Origin: Desulfobacterales bacterium
Lineage (GTDB): Bacteria > Desulfobacterota > Desulfobacteria > Desulfobacterales > JALSRD01
Assembly (NCBI GenBank): GCA_026984935.1
Contig: JALSRD010000078.1
Coordinates: forward strand, 1 to 64,000
Direction of reading: 5' to 3'
Length of the DNA stretch: 64,000 nucleotides
Shown here: in pieces, positions 20,322-28,880 of the stretch
How the letters are laid out: the number at the start of each line of letters is the position of its first letter
Numbering within the stretch: the first letter of the stretch is position 1
Position numbers and translations under genes: made by a program
Notes under the pieces: model-generated
What the model was told of the DNA's origin: nothing
Database searches by the model: none
What the model saw: only the letters and a program-made list of their open reading frames with translations

Positions 20322-20599
20322 AGCCATACCGCAACCCAACTCGCACCGGTCAAGTGTTCCGGGAGTTGAACGCTTTTACCGGCAGCCGCAGGCCGGAACG
20401 GTTCCAAAAAGGTTGTTGGGCGGCAGCCGGATGTATACGCTTTGGGCCACTGCCGTTGCCCGCCACACCGAATTTCGGATTGCCGCGGGTGCATGTGCCG
20501 AAAAAGGGATTATACTATGCAAAAGCGGTGCGGGCGCGGCGTGCGTCCGCAATGATTCCGATTGACCCGATCACTGGCCCCACAACCGGAGGTGACACG

Positions 20600-20755
20600 A
20601 TGGAAAAAGATGCAACCAGAAACCAAACCGAAGGCGGCCGCTTGGCCGACGAACTGTACCGCAAAGACCCCTGGGCATGTTATGAAGACGATGCCGAGGC
20701 CTGCGCCGAAGCGCCCGAGCCGGAAGAGCCCTGCTGCTGTGAGTGCTGCTGCTGA
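20600..20755 (+). CDS. 51-residue acidic peptide with Cys-cluster tail
   Basis: Starts at the ATG at 20600 behind an excellent site, GGAGGTGACAC. The sequence is hydrophilic and acidic, with ELYRKDPWACYEDD in the middle and a Glu/Pro-rich stretch (APEPEEP) leading to a C-terminal CCCECCC immediately before TGA. There is no signal peptide or hydrophobic segment. I do not recognise a family. The cysteine cluster suggests metal binding or thiol chemistry, by analogy only. It sits between a Nudix hydrolase and an Mth938-like protein, all on the plus strand but with gaps of 165-280 bases, so it may have its own promoter. A longer frame upstream of this ATG lacks a site. Confidence 0.65.
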   Translation: MEKDATRNQTEGGRLADELYRKDPWACYEDDAEACAEAPEPEEPCCCECCC

Positions 20756-20920
20756 TCGCTGACCCTGAATGCGGCCGGGGTAAAGTTGCGGTTCACGGCC
20801 GGGTTTGCCCACGACGGTCCCTTAATGCGGGGCTTTGGATTCCGGGCAGCGCCGATATGAAAGGATGCCTTGGCAGACACGTATATGACGCAACCGAGGG
20901 GAAACGGAGGCGTGGCGGAG

Positions 20921-21262
20921 ATGATCGACAGATTTGCCTTCGGCAGTATCGTGGTCCACGGCAGGCGCTATACCCACGACATCAAGATCGTGGCGGGCCG
21001 TGTGGTGCCGGACTGGTGGCGCGCCAGCGGCCACCTGGTGGCCGTTTCGGACGTACAGGATATTTTGGAGAGCCGACCGGACGTGGTGGTCATCGGCCGC
21101 GGCGAACCCGGGTACATGCGCGTCTCGGACGCCCTGCGGCGGCATTTCGAAAAAAGCGGTATTGAAGTAATCGAAGAGAAGACGGCCCGGGCCGTTCACG
21201 CTTTCAACCGGTTGTTCAAAGCCGGGCGGAACGTGGCCGCCGGCTTTCACTTGACCTGCTGA
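20921..21262 (+). CDS. Mth938-like domain protein (DUF498 family)
   Basis: 113 residues. I start at the ATG at 20921, where the family's conserved beginning IDRFAFGSIVVHG lies and GGAGG is 10 bases upstream; in-frame ATG at 20885 and TTG at 20870 are alternatives. Conserved features are TYxHDIKI-like YTHDIKI, VVPDWWRASGHLV, the DILE-RPDVVVIGRGEPG block and EVIEEKTARAVHAFN. The fold is that of the archaeal Mth938 protein and mitochondrial assembly factor NDUFAF3. The bacterial role is not established. Single gene, with no obvious partners. Confidence 0.85.
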   Translation: MIDRFAFGSIVVHGRRYTHDIKIVAGRVVPDWWRASGHLVAVSDVQDILESRPDVVVIGRGEPGYMRVSDALRRHFEKSGIEVIEEKTARAVHAFNRLFKAGRNVAAGFHLTC

Positions 21263-21472
21263 CGGCTGCTGAACCGCACCGATGACGACGGGTGCCCGGG
21301 TGTCTGCGCCCGGCACATCCCATGTCCACCCTCCCGTTGACCCTACCACGATACTTATTCATTTATGGGCGATATACTGAACTTCAATCCCTCGCAGCGT
21401 ACCGTATATCGAGCCTGAAATGACAAACGGCGTTGTCGGATTAACCCGCCGCCGCAGCCGCGGTGGACGGAT

Positions 21473-21757
21473 TCAATTTTCGACCGTGCCGGCCAGGGTG
21501 CGGGTGCAGGCTTCCAGGCGCATCATCTGGGCTTTGAGCTCGTTGAGCTTGGCGCCCATCATCAGGCCCAGGGCGGCCATGCGGTTTTCCTGGGTCACGG
21601 CGGCAGCCAATACGCGGTCGATCTCCCGCTGGTAGGCCTGCAGGTGCGGATGCGCCGCCAGCAGGCGGTCGCGTTCCCTGCGCGCGGCTTCGCCCATGGC
21701 GGCAAGTTCCCTGGCTGTCGGAAGGGTCGTCCCTGTTTTTCGATAAGCTGTGCCCAT
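21473..21757 (-). CDS. DUF3135-like small helical protein
   Basis: 94 residues from the ATG at 21757 with GGAG six bases upstream. It is rich in charged helices (ARELAAMGEAARRERDRLL), with the sequence HPHLQAYQREIDRVL and NRMAALGLMMGAKLNEL resembling DUF3135 proteins of deltaproteobacteria. The function is unknown. There is no membrane segment or Cys. Its leader contains three AGCGGAG copies (see findings), which may pair with or compete for the ribosome binding site. A longer overlapping frame on the same strand is an out-of-frame shadow. Confidence 0.7.
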   Translation of the reverse strand: MGTAYRKTGTTLPTARELAAMGEAARRERDRLLAAHPHLQAYQREIDRVLAAAVTQENRMAALGLMMGAKLNELKAQMMRLEACTRTLAGTVEN

Positions 21758-22052
21758 TTTTCACTCCGCTTGAAGCTCCGCTGACCTCCGCTGCCGGAGC
21801 GCAAGCGGAGCTTTTCTTGTCTTGGGTTGTCCTATCAACCTGTGCAGACAGGCTTATGCAAAAATGGTGCAAGCAGCGCGCATTTTGCCTCGATACGCAA
21901 AATCAGGCGGTTACGTACCCTTCCGGCAGCCGCCCGGCTGCAGGATGTGAAAGGAATCTCCCAGTTTTATACCCTGCTTTACATAATTTTTAGGGAATAG
22001 GGGTAACAGCCGGACCCGGTTTTGCCGCCGTCGGCCAGCAGGCCTTGCGCAT

Positions 22053-23021
22053 TTACATCAGTTTCAGCTGACTGCCGGTAAGCTGGTTGTAGTTTCGGAT
22101 GAAAAGCTCAACCTGGGTTTTCAGCGTATCCACGCGGCTCTGGTGGGCTAATTCCCAGGAGTAGAGTTCACGGTGCAAAAGGCGCGCTTCTTCCGCCAGC
22201 GCTTCTTTCACCTGCGCTTTGGCCGGTTCCCAGAGCAGGTGCGCTTCTGCGGCCGGCAGACCGATTTTCCGAAAGCGCCAGTCCAAGTGGCGTGACCACC
22301 AGGGGGAGGGTCCCAGTTCATTGGCCGCGGCGCCCGCGAAGAAAAAGCAGCACCACTCCAGCTGATCCGGCGGAATGTGGAGGTCGCGGGCGATGTCGTT
22401 GAGCACACGTTTTCCTTCGGCCGTGTGCCGGTCCAGGGCCGCCCAGTACGGGAAGGGGTCCGGTTTGTGCGCCGATTCGGCGGTGACCGGCGGCAATTTG
22501 CCGGCCGTTGCCAGGTAGGCGGCCGCCAGGATGACGGCGCTGTCCTGGGGCCGGCCTGTGCGCCTGAAGCGAAAGGCGCTGTCGATCAGCGCCCTGCCGG
22601 CGGGAGATACCGGGCGGGATTTCGCCCAGCTCCAGAAAGCATCGGGTCGCCGGATGGCCTGGGCCACGATTTTAAGGTGGCGGTCGTCCGTGCCGCCGTC
22701 GAGTACCGAACGGTCGCCCAGAGACAGGGCCTGTGCCAGGCAGCCCAGGCCGGTGGCATCCTTGGCCTTGACGGCACGGCACACCCGGATGAGCGCCGCC
22801 ACCTTGCTGTGAAACCTGGGGTTGAAACCCAGTTGGGCCCCCAGCGGCCAGCACTCTTCAAAGGTGATGACCGCCGCGCGCATGCGGTACCAGTTGCGCT
22901 GCTTCTGGCCGCGCGCCTGCATCCAGGCACTGGCCGTGTAGACCAGTTCGGTGTTGCCGCGGCGCACGGCCTTCTGCAGCAGCGAACGGTAACGGGCTTC
23001 GGTGGCGGTGGCTGTTTTCAT
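22053..23021 (-). CDS. RarA/MgsA C-terminal-like helical protein
   Basis: 322 residues if it starts at the ATG at 23021; the open frame extends upstream to 23357 over the divergent gene, and the ATG at ~23072 (MVFAKGRL) is a second option. The start RYRSLLQKAVRRGNTELVYTASAWM resembles the helical C-terminal region of RarA/MgsA-type AAA+ ATPases, where a similar LxKAIRRGD-E-A-Y-A stretch occurs, but no ATPase domain is present. The similarity is from memory and weak. The rest is helical with many Trp residues (FWSWAKSR, PSPWWSRHLDW). No signal peptide or transmembrane helix. It is divergent from the glycosyltransferase gene. Confidence 0.6.
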   Translation of the reverse strand: MKTATATEARYRSLLQKAVRRGNTELVYTASAWMQARGQKQRNWYRMRAAVITFEECWPLGAQLGFNPRFHSKVAALIRVCRAVKAKDATGLGCLAQALSLGDRSVLDGGTDDRHLKIVAQAIRRPDAFWSWAKSRPVSPAGRALIDSAFRFRRTGRPQDSAVILAAAYLATAGKLPPVTAESAHKPDPFPYWAALDRHTAEGKRVLNDIARDLHIPPDQLEWCCFFFAGAAANELGPSPWWSRHLDWRFRKIGLPAAEAHLLWEPAKAQVKEALAEEARLLHRELYSWELAHQSRVDTLKTQVELFIRNYNQLTGSQLKLM

Positions 23022-23244
23022 GGGCTGCAGGCTATCCTGTTGGGTGAGCCGTCCTTTTGCAAAAACCATATACCCTAATGTAAGCGCTTTCAGAAAAAAA
23101 TAAAACAGCCGATACTCCTTACAGGCAATCTGTGCGTATACGGCTTGAAAAACAGCCGGGAGTTGCGTATAAGTCAGCTTCCTGCAAACTTTCCGGAAAC
23201 CTTGCGGGCCTTCCGGCGACAGGTACAGTGAAAGGCGGTTTGCC

Positions 23245-24519
23245 ATGAACATCTGGGAACGCGAGAAACTCTCATTCGGTTTTGTTTCAACGCGCTTTGC
23301 CGGCCTCGACGGGGTCTCGCTGGAAGCCCAGAAATGGGTGGATGTCCTGACCTCCAAGGGGTGCCGCGTCTGCTACATGGCCGGCGAGCTGGACACGGAC
23401 GCGGAAATTTCGCATTACGTACCCCAGGCGCATTTTGAAGACCCTGAGATTCTCGAGATCCAGCGGCAACTGTTTGTGGCCAAAAAGCGTACGCCGGCTT
23501 TGAGCCGCCGCATCCAGGAGATCAAGGAGACGCTGAAGAGCGAAATTTACAGCTTTTGGAAGAAATTTAATTTCGACATCATGGTGGTGCAAAACGCATT
23601 GGCCATACCCGTCAACATTCCGTTGGGACTGGCGCTGGCGGAATTCATCTTCGAAACCCGCATGCCCACCATCGCCCACCATCACGACTTTTACTGGGAG
23701 AGGGAGCGCTTTCACAGTGAAGTGGCCGCGGACTACCTGCGCGCGGCCTTTCCGCCTTTTCATCCCAGCATTCAGCACGTGGTGATCAATTCCATCGCCG
23801 GAAATGAACTGGCGCGTTACACCGGCGCCAGCTGGACGCTGATTCCCAACGTGCTGGATTTTAAAATCCTGCCCTCCGGGGTCGACGATTTCGGCCGTGA
23901 TTTCCGGGTCGACTGCGGCCTGGACCCCGATGCCCTGCTGGTGCTGCAGCCCACCCGCGTGGTGTCCCGCAAAGGCATCGAGACGTCGGCCGAGCTGGTC
24001 AAACGCCTCAACCACCCCAAGGCCTCTCTGGTCATCACCCACAAGTCCGGCGACGAGGGCGATGAATACCTGGAGCGCATCCGGGAGTTCGTCGAGTTTA
24101 TCGGCGTGGATCTCAAAGTGATCTCCGAGCACATCGGTGCCCGGCGCAGCATCGACGGTCAGGGAAACAAGACCTATACACTGGCCGATGCCTACCTGAA
24201 TGCCGATCTGGTGACCTATCCCTCCATCTACGAGGGGTACGGCAATGCTTTCGTGGAAACCATCTATTTCCGAAGACCCATCGTGATCAACCGCTATCCG
24301 ATTTTCGTGGCCGACATCGAACCCAAGGGGTTTGACGTGATTTCCTTCAACGGCTATCTGACCAACGACATCGTCCGGCGCATCGAAGCCATGATCGGTG
24401 ATCCGGAGCGTATCGCGCGCATGGTGGAAACCAATTACATGCTCGGCTGGCGCTACCTTTCCTACGAGATGCTGGAGGAAAAGCTCGAACAGCTGCTGCT
24501 GAACTTTTACGGCGCCTGA
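23245..24519 (+). CDS. GT4-type glycosyltransferase
   Basis: 424 residues, GT-B fold. The N-terminal part has the nucleotide-fold opening FGFVSTRFAGLDGVSLEAQKW and HHHDFYWERERF near residue 150. The C-terminal donor-binding domain has LQPTRVVSRKGIETSAELV and the ADLVTYPSIYEGYGNAFVE motif with the E-x7-E-like glutamates of retaining GT4 enzymes. The donor and acceptor are unknown. Its stop is 25 bases before the start of a BT1-like MFS transporter, so the two are a two-gene operon; this pairing suggests synthesis and handling of one small glycoside or lipid-linked sugar. AAAGGCGG precedes the ATG. Confidence 0.88.
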   Translation: MNIWEREKLSFGFVSTRFAGLDGVSLEAQKWVDVLTSKGCRVCYMAGELDTDAEISHYVPQAHFEDPEILEIQRQLFVAKKRTPALSRRIQEIKETLKSEIYSFWKKFNFDIMVVQNALAIPVNIPLGLALAEFIFETRMPTIAHHHDFYWERERFHSEVAADYLRAAFPPFHPSIQHVVINSIAGNELARYTGASWTLIPNVLDFKILPSGVDDFGRDFRVDCGLDPDALLVLQPTRVVSRKGIETSAELVKRLNHPKASLVITHKSGDEGDEYLERIREFVEFIGVDLKVISEHIGARRSIDGQGNKTYTLADAYLNADLVTYPSIYEGYGNAFVETIYFRRPIVINRYPIFVADIEPKGFDVISFNGYLTNDIVRRIEAMIGDPERIARMVETNYMLGWRYLSYEMLEEKLEQLLLNFYGA

Positions 24520-24544
24520 AGGGCCGCCGCTTCACCTTTTCTGC

Positions 24545-26125
24545 ATGTCATTCCCCGAAACTTTGCATACCGTCCACGCACTGCCTGCACGCCTGTTGCG
24601 CTGGCTCAAACGTGATTTTCTGGGTCTGGTGCGCGAGATGCGCATCAGCTACCTGCCGCCCCTGATGGTCTACTCGGCGGCCGGAGTGTCCGGCTTTACT
24701 GGAATTATCGAGGCCTTTTTCGTCAAAAAGAGTCTGGGGCTTTCGCCGGCTTTCCTGGCCAGCCTGGGCTTCTGGGCGGGCCTGCCCTGGGCTATGAAGA
24801 TGCCGCTGGGGCACCTGGTGGACCTGTTCTGGCGCCGCAAATCGCTGTTCGTGTACGCCGGAGCGGCCCTGATGGCCGTCAGCCTGCTGATCATGGTCGG
24901 CCTGACCGGCTACACCCGCTGGATGACCGGCATGCTGCCGGCCGAGACCTGGTATATCATCTCGGTGCTGGTGGCCCCGGTGGGCTACGTGATGCAGGAT
25001 GTCGTAGCCGATGCCATGACCGTCGAAGCCGTTCCCACTCATTTTGCGGACGGCCGTCCGATTCCCGAGGACGAACTTCAGCGCATGCATGTGACCATGC
25101 AGACCCTGGGGCGCATCGCCATCGTCGGCGGAGGCGCCCTGGTGGCCGGTGCCGGCGGCTGGCTGGCCAAGACCTTTTCCTATGCGACCATGTACGAGAT
25201 TGCGCTGGTGATTCCCGTCATCTCGGTGGCGGGCGTCTTGACGGCCACTGTGATCCGGCTGCGGCAGCGCCGCCGGGGCCTTTTCGAAAACGGGGCGCAC
25301 CAGTCCGATCAGGTGCCGGAAACGACCGTCAACCTCTACATTCTGGGCGGCGGCGCGGCCTTCGTGGCCATCAGCCTGGTGTTGGGGCTGTCGAAGATCC
25401 CGCTCAAGGAAGAGATCATCTTCGGCGTTTCGCTGGCCATCATTCTCTTTCTCATGCACCAGCTGCTCAAAGACCTGGACCCTGAAAAGCGCCGCGAAAT
25501 CATCGGCATCGCCGTGATCATTTTCGTGTTTCGCGCCATGCCCACGTACGGAGCCGGCGCCTCCTGGTGGCAGATCGACGTGCTGGGCTTTGACGAAGCT
25601 TTTTTCGGCACGCTGCGTCAGGTGGCATCCATTTTGGCCATCGTGGGCATGTTCATGCTGCGGGGCTGGATGGGGAAACGCTCGGTGCCCTACCTGATCG
25701 CTTTTCTGGCCGTCTACAACGCGGTCATGACGACGCCCTTCATCGGAATGTACTACGGCCTGCACCACTGGACCGAGGCCCATTTCGGATTCGGGGCACG
25801 GGCCATTGCCATCATCGACACCATGGCCGATTCACCCCTGGGCCAGGTCGCCATGATTCCCATGCTGGCCTGGATCGCCCGGGAGGCACCCCAGCAGCAG
25901 AAAGCCACCTATTTTGCCGTCATGGCGGCGTTCACCAACCTGGCACTCTCGGCCAGCCAGCTGGGCACCGACTATTTGAACCGGGTTTTTCTCATCCAGC
26001 GCGGCAAATATGACCAGCTGGGCATGCTGATGATCACCGTTTCGGTGATCAGCCTGGTGGTGCCGGTGACCGTCGTGGCCCTGTTTGCCCCCCGCAAGAA
26101 ACCGGACAGTTTGCCGCCGCATTAG
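24545..26125 (+). CDS. BT1/FBT-like MFS transporter
   Basis: 526 residues with about 12 transmembrane helices. The motif YVMQDVVADAMTVEAVP near residue 145-160 is the hallmark of the folate-biopterin transporter (BT1) branch of the MFS, and the first cytoplasmic loop region carries MPLGHLVDLFWRRK. The ATG at 24545 lacks a good ribosome binding site; translational coupling to the glycosyltransferase 25 bases upstream would explain that. The substrate is unknown, and coupling to the glycosyltransferase makes a sugar conjugate at least as likely as a folate. Confidence 0.82.
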   Translation: MSFPETLHTVHALPARLLRWLKRDFLGLVREMRISYLPPLMVYSAAGVSGFTGIIEAFFVKKSLGLSPAFLASLGFWAGLPWAMKMPLGHLVDLFWRRKSLFVYAGAALMAVSLLIMVGLTGYTRWMTGMLPAETWYIISVLVAPVGYVMQDVVADAMTVEAVPTHFADGRPIPEDELQRMHVTMQTLGRIAIVGGGALVAGAGGWLAKTFSYATMYEIALVIPVISVAGVLTATVIRLRQRRRGLFENGAHQSDQVPETTVNLYILGGGAAFVAISLVLGLSKIPLKEEIIFGVSLAIILFLMHQLLKDLDPEKRREIIGIAVIIFVFRAMPTYGAGASWWQIDVLGFDEAFFGTLRQVASILAIVGMFMLRGWMGKRSVPYLIAFLAVYNAVMTTPFIGMYYGLHHWTEAHFGFGARAIAIIDTMADSPLGQVAMIPMLAWIAREAPQQQKATYFAVMAAFTNLALSASQLGTDYLNRVFLIQRGKYDQLGMLMITVSVISLVVPVTVVALFAPRKKPDSLPPH

Positions 26126-26317
26126 CGCATCGTTGCGGCACCCTGCGATGACCGACCGACCGAGAATCTTGCCGGGGAAAGAGCAGGCGGAGCAGGTGCG
26201 GCGCAAACGGCATGACGGCCGAACAGGTGCCGCAAGCCGGCATCGTCGAACGGGTGTTCGGCTTCACCTGTGAAAAACCGGCCTTGGATATCGTCGACTC
26301 CAAAAGTCTACGGCGCT

Positions 26318-27622
26318 TCATGCCTTCTTGCCTTTCTCCCGGGCGGCGAACTTGGGGGGTCCTGCGAAAAGGGCCATGAGAACGAGATAAATCATTCCCG
26401 CCGCAACAAGGCTGGGAATAGATGAACCCCAGGTCGTTTGCCGCTGCAAAAGGAGATAGAGACCGAACCCTATGCCCCAGGCCACGAATGCCGACGGATT
26501 AAACCCGTTGAGGTACCAGTAGGTGCCTTTACCGCCGAGGCCGGATTCAAAGTACCGTTGCTTCCGAAGAAAAAAGTAGTCTGCCAACACCACCCCGAAC
26601 AAGGGGCAGAACACGGATCCGATGAGAAGCAGGAAATCTTCGTACGCGGCGGCCGGAAAGAGAAGGGCCAGGGCTGTCCCGAGCATGCCGCAGGCGAGGC
26701 TTCCCCGTCGTTCACCGAGTCCCGGCCAGATATTCAGGGCGGAAACGGCCGTGGAGTAGATGTCCAGGAAAGTCGTGGTGAACGTGGAGAAGAGCACGAT
26801 GATGAGGGCGGGGAGGAGAAGGCCGAGATCCACCATCAACTTGAGCACCATACTGTCCGGGGTGGCTGTTTTTGTGGCGAGCGCCGCCCCGAGTCCGATA
26901 ACATACATCCAGGAGCTCACGAGGAAATAGCCGACCCATGTGCCCCAGAACGCCGATCGGGTTCCTTTTCCATACCTGGAATAGTCACACACCAGGGGGA
27001 GCCAGGAAATGGGCATGGCGATGACCAGGTCCAGCCCAAGCATAACGGGCATGGAACCCTTTGAGGAAGCGGCCATGAGGCGGTTTAACCCGTATTTGTG
27101 GAGAATCACAAAGGTCATGACGCAACACAGGACCAAAAGGGCCGTGACAGCGATTCTTTGGAGCCATTTCCAGTACCGGTGCCCGACGAGTGCCCAGACG
27201 GTTGTGGCCACACCCGCAATGAGGATCCACCCTTTAGTCCCCATGCCCGGAAACGGCCACACCGCCTGGGCCGCCTGTCCGCCGATCCAGAGCATCACGC
27301 CGGTCCAGCCCACGAGTTGGACGAGATTGAGCACCGTCGGGAAATAGGACCCCCGGACGCCGAAGGACGGCCTGACCGCCACCATGGTGGGAATGCCGGT
27401 CCTGCTCCCGATCATGCCGCCGATGGCCAGCGGGGTGTTTCCGATGACGTGCCCGATGATAATCACCAGGGAACCGGATAGAAACCCGAGCGGAACCAGG
27501 AGCCCTCCGGCCCAGATCTCCGCGAGGGAAACCGCCGCCCCGGCCCAGAGAAGAAAAAAGTCCATCCCGTTCAGGTTTCGAGCCTCTTTTCCGATAGGTT
27601 CAATTCCTCTGTCGTTTTCCAT
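26318..27622 (-). CDS. cytX: NCS1-family hydroxymethylpyrimidine transporter CytX
   Basis: 434 residues from the ATG at 27622, preceded by GGAGG with seven-base spacing; the longer frame upstream is leader RNA. About 12 helices. NCS1 landmarks include FFLLWAGAAVSLAEIWAGG in helix 1, IGSRTGIPTMVAVRPSFGVRGS, and WLPLVCDYSRYGKG (the cytosine-permease-like D-SRY motif). It lies behind a TPP riboswitch and terminator, which fits a thiamin-precursor importer of the CytX type. No thi genes are adjacent on either side, so it is a stand-alone salvage transporter. Its C-terminal tail is basic (AAREKGKKA). Confidence 0.9.
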   Translation of the reverse strand: MENDRGIEPIGKEARNLNGMDFFLLWAGAAVSLAEIWAGGLLVPLGFLSGSLVIIIGHVIGNTPLAIGGMIGSRTGIPTMVAVRPSFGVRGSYFPTVLNLVQLVGWTGVMLWIGGQAAQAVWPFPGMGTKGWILIAGVATTVWALVGHRYWKWLQRIAVTALLVLCCVMTFVILHKYGLNRLMAASSKGSMPVMLGLDLVIAMPISWLPLVCDYSRYGKGTRSAFWGTWVGYFLVSSWMYVIGLGAALATKTATPDSMVLKLMVDLGLLLPALIIVLFSTFTTTFLDIYSTAVSALNIWPGLGERRGSLACGMLGTALALLFPAAAYEDFLLLIGSVFCPLFGVVLADYFFLRKQRYFESGLGGKGTYWYLNGFNPSAFVAWGIGFGLYLLLQRQTTWGSSIPSLVAAGMIYLVLMALFAGPPKFAAREKGKKA

Positions 27623-27748
27623 GAAAAGCCTCCGTTTCCAGGCTCCCGGCGGGGTTCCTGTCTGTTTTTGGGATGGATCTGGCCGAAACCGGATAAGGCG
27701 GGGAAAAGGGGCGGTACGGGCGCGGTGGCGGTGCCGGCGCCTTCCACA

Positions 27749-27780
27749 GAAAAAGCCACTTTTTCGACAAGAAAGCGGCC
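27749..27780 (-). terminator. Intrinsic terminator in the cytX leader (riboswitch platform)
   Basis: On the minus strand GCCGCTTT (27779-27772) pairs with AAAGTGGC (27762-27755) through eight pairs including one G-T, followed by TTTTT at 27754-27750. It lies about 50 bases downstream of the TPP aptamer and 130 bases before the cytX start. It is well placed to stop transcription when thiamin pyrophosphate is bound. An alternative hairpin, GAAAAAG/CTTTTTC, overlaps it and could be part of the switching. Confidence 0.65.
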
Positions 27781-27830
27781 CATGAATAGGATTGAACGTA
27801 ACTAGTGGAAAACCACTGCATAATTTCACC

Positions 27831-27912
27831 GCTTCCCTCCGCTGGTATTACCCAGTTCAGGTTCTAAGGGTTGCCGGGCATATCCGGCTCTCAGAAAAAC
27901 CACCCCTAGCGA
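27831..27912 (-). promoter_or_regulatory. TPP riboswitch (THI element)
   Basis: Minus-strand RNA reads GCTAGGGGTGG, then TTTTTCTGAGAG with the conserved CUGAGA core, a variable P3 arm (CCGGATATGCCCGG), ACCCTTAGAACCTGA with the conserved ACCCUU-GAACCUGA, then CTGGGTAATACCAGCG and GAGGGAAGC. All THI-box core elements are present in order. It precedes cytX, in keeping with control by thiamin pyrophosphate. A start codon-like ATG directly after it opens a short frame that I do not regard as a gene. Confidence 0.95.
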
Positions 27913-28034
27913 TTTATGAGATAGTAACGGCTCCTCCCGGTTAAAACGCGGTAAGGTATAGATGTGGGCATGGCATCGATATTCTTTGCGATCCGGCGGT
28001 TGCAAGCGGAATCATTTTGTCGTCCCCGCTTTTT

Positions 28035-28880
28035 TTATGCCGGTTTCTCAGGTGCCCGGGTCCCCGAAGAACCTTGTTGTTTGGCACCTACCGTGGCGGC
28101 CTTGTACTGCCGTACGCGGTCGGCCAGTATCGCCGCGAGGTCTTCGCGGCCCAGATGCTCTTCGATGAGGCGCTCGAAGGCGCTGCCGATGACCACACCG
28201 TCGGCCGCCGCGGCCACCGCGGCCACGTCATCGGTCGTGGAAATGCCGAAGCCTACGCATACCGGCAGATTTGCCAGCGCGCGCAGTTTGTCCGCGTGAC
28301 GGCCGATGGCGCCAAAGTCCAGCCCGCCGCTGCCGGTGACGCCGGTCATGGAAACCAGGTACAGAAAACCCGAGGCCGAGGCAGCGATACGCGCCATGCG
28401 TTCGTCGGGGGTCGTGGGCGCCACCAGGCGGATCAGGGCCAGGTCTTGGCCGGGCCAGCGGGTGGTCATTTCATCCGACTCTTCCGGGGGCAGATCGACC
28501 ACCAGTACCCCGTCGGCGCCGGCGGCCACCGCATCCGCATAGAAGCGCGTGAGGCCGTAAACGAAAATGGGGTTGTAGTAGCTGAAGAGGATGATGGGCA
28601 CATCGCTGTCCTGCCGCAGGCGTGCGGTCACTGCCAGCACGTCCTGCAGGCGGGTTCCGCCGGCCAGGGAGCGCGCCGAGGCGCGCTGGATCACCGGCCC
28701 GTCGGCCGTGGGGTCCGAGAAGGGCACGCCCAGCTCCAGGATGTCCAGGCCGGCGGCGCACATGGCCGACACGATTTCGAACGAACGCGGTCCGTCGGGG
28801 TCGCCGGCGGTGACGAAGCCCACCAGGGCTTTGCGGTTCTCGGTTTTCAGGCGCCGGAAGGTGTCTTGAATGCGGCTCAT
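28035..28880 (-). CDS. trpA: Tryptophan synthase alpha subunit
   Basis: 281 residues. TIM barrel that cleaves indole-3-glycerol phosphate. Catalytic Glu in [21 protein letters not shown] (Glu49 equivalent), Asp in [10 protein letters not shown], and the phosphate-binding VCVGFGIST. Its ATG overlaps the trpB stop as ATGA, so translation is coupled. Last gene of the trp operon. The C-terminus has a short Gln/Ser/Gly-rich extension ([17 protein letters not shown]) beyond the usual end. Confidence 0.98.
   Translation of the reverse strand: MSRIQDTFRRLKTENRKALVGFVTAGDPDGPRSFEIVSAMCAAGLDILELGVPFSDPTADGPVIQRASARSLAGGTRLQDVLAVTARLRQDSDVPIILFSYYNPIFVYGLTRFYADAVAAGADGVLVVDLPPEESDEMTTRWPGQDLALIRLVAPTTPDERMARIAASASGFLYLVSMTGVTGSGGLDFGAIGRHADKLRALANLPVCVGFGISTTDDVAAVAAAADGVVIGSAFERLIEEHLGREDLAAILADRVRQYKAATVGAKQQGSSGTRAPEKPA

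Noticed and set aside
27600-27821. Short minus-strand frame starting just after the TPP riboswitch
   Set aside because: Starts at an ATG after GAGGGAAG but the sequence has no recognisable content and crosses the terminator; more likely leader RNA.
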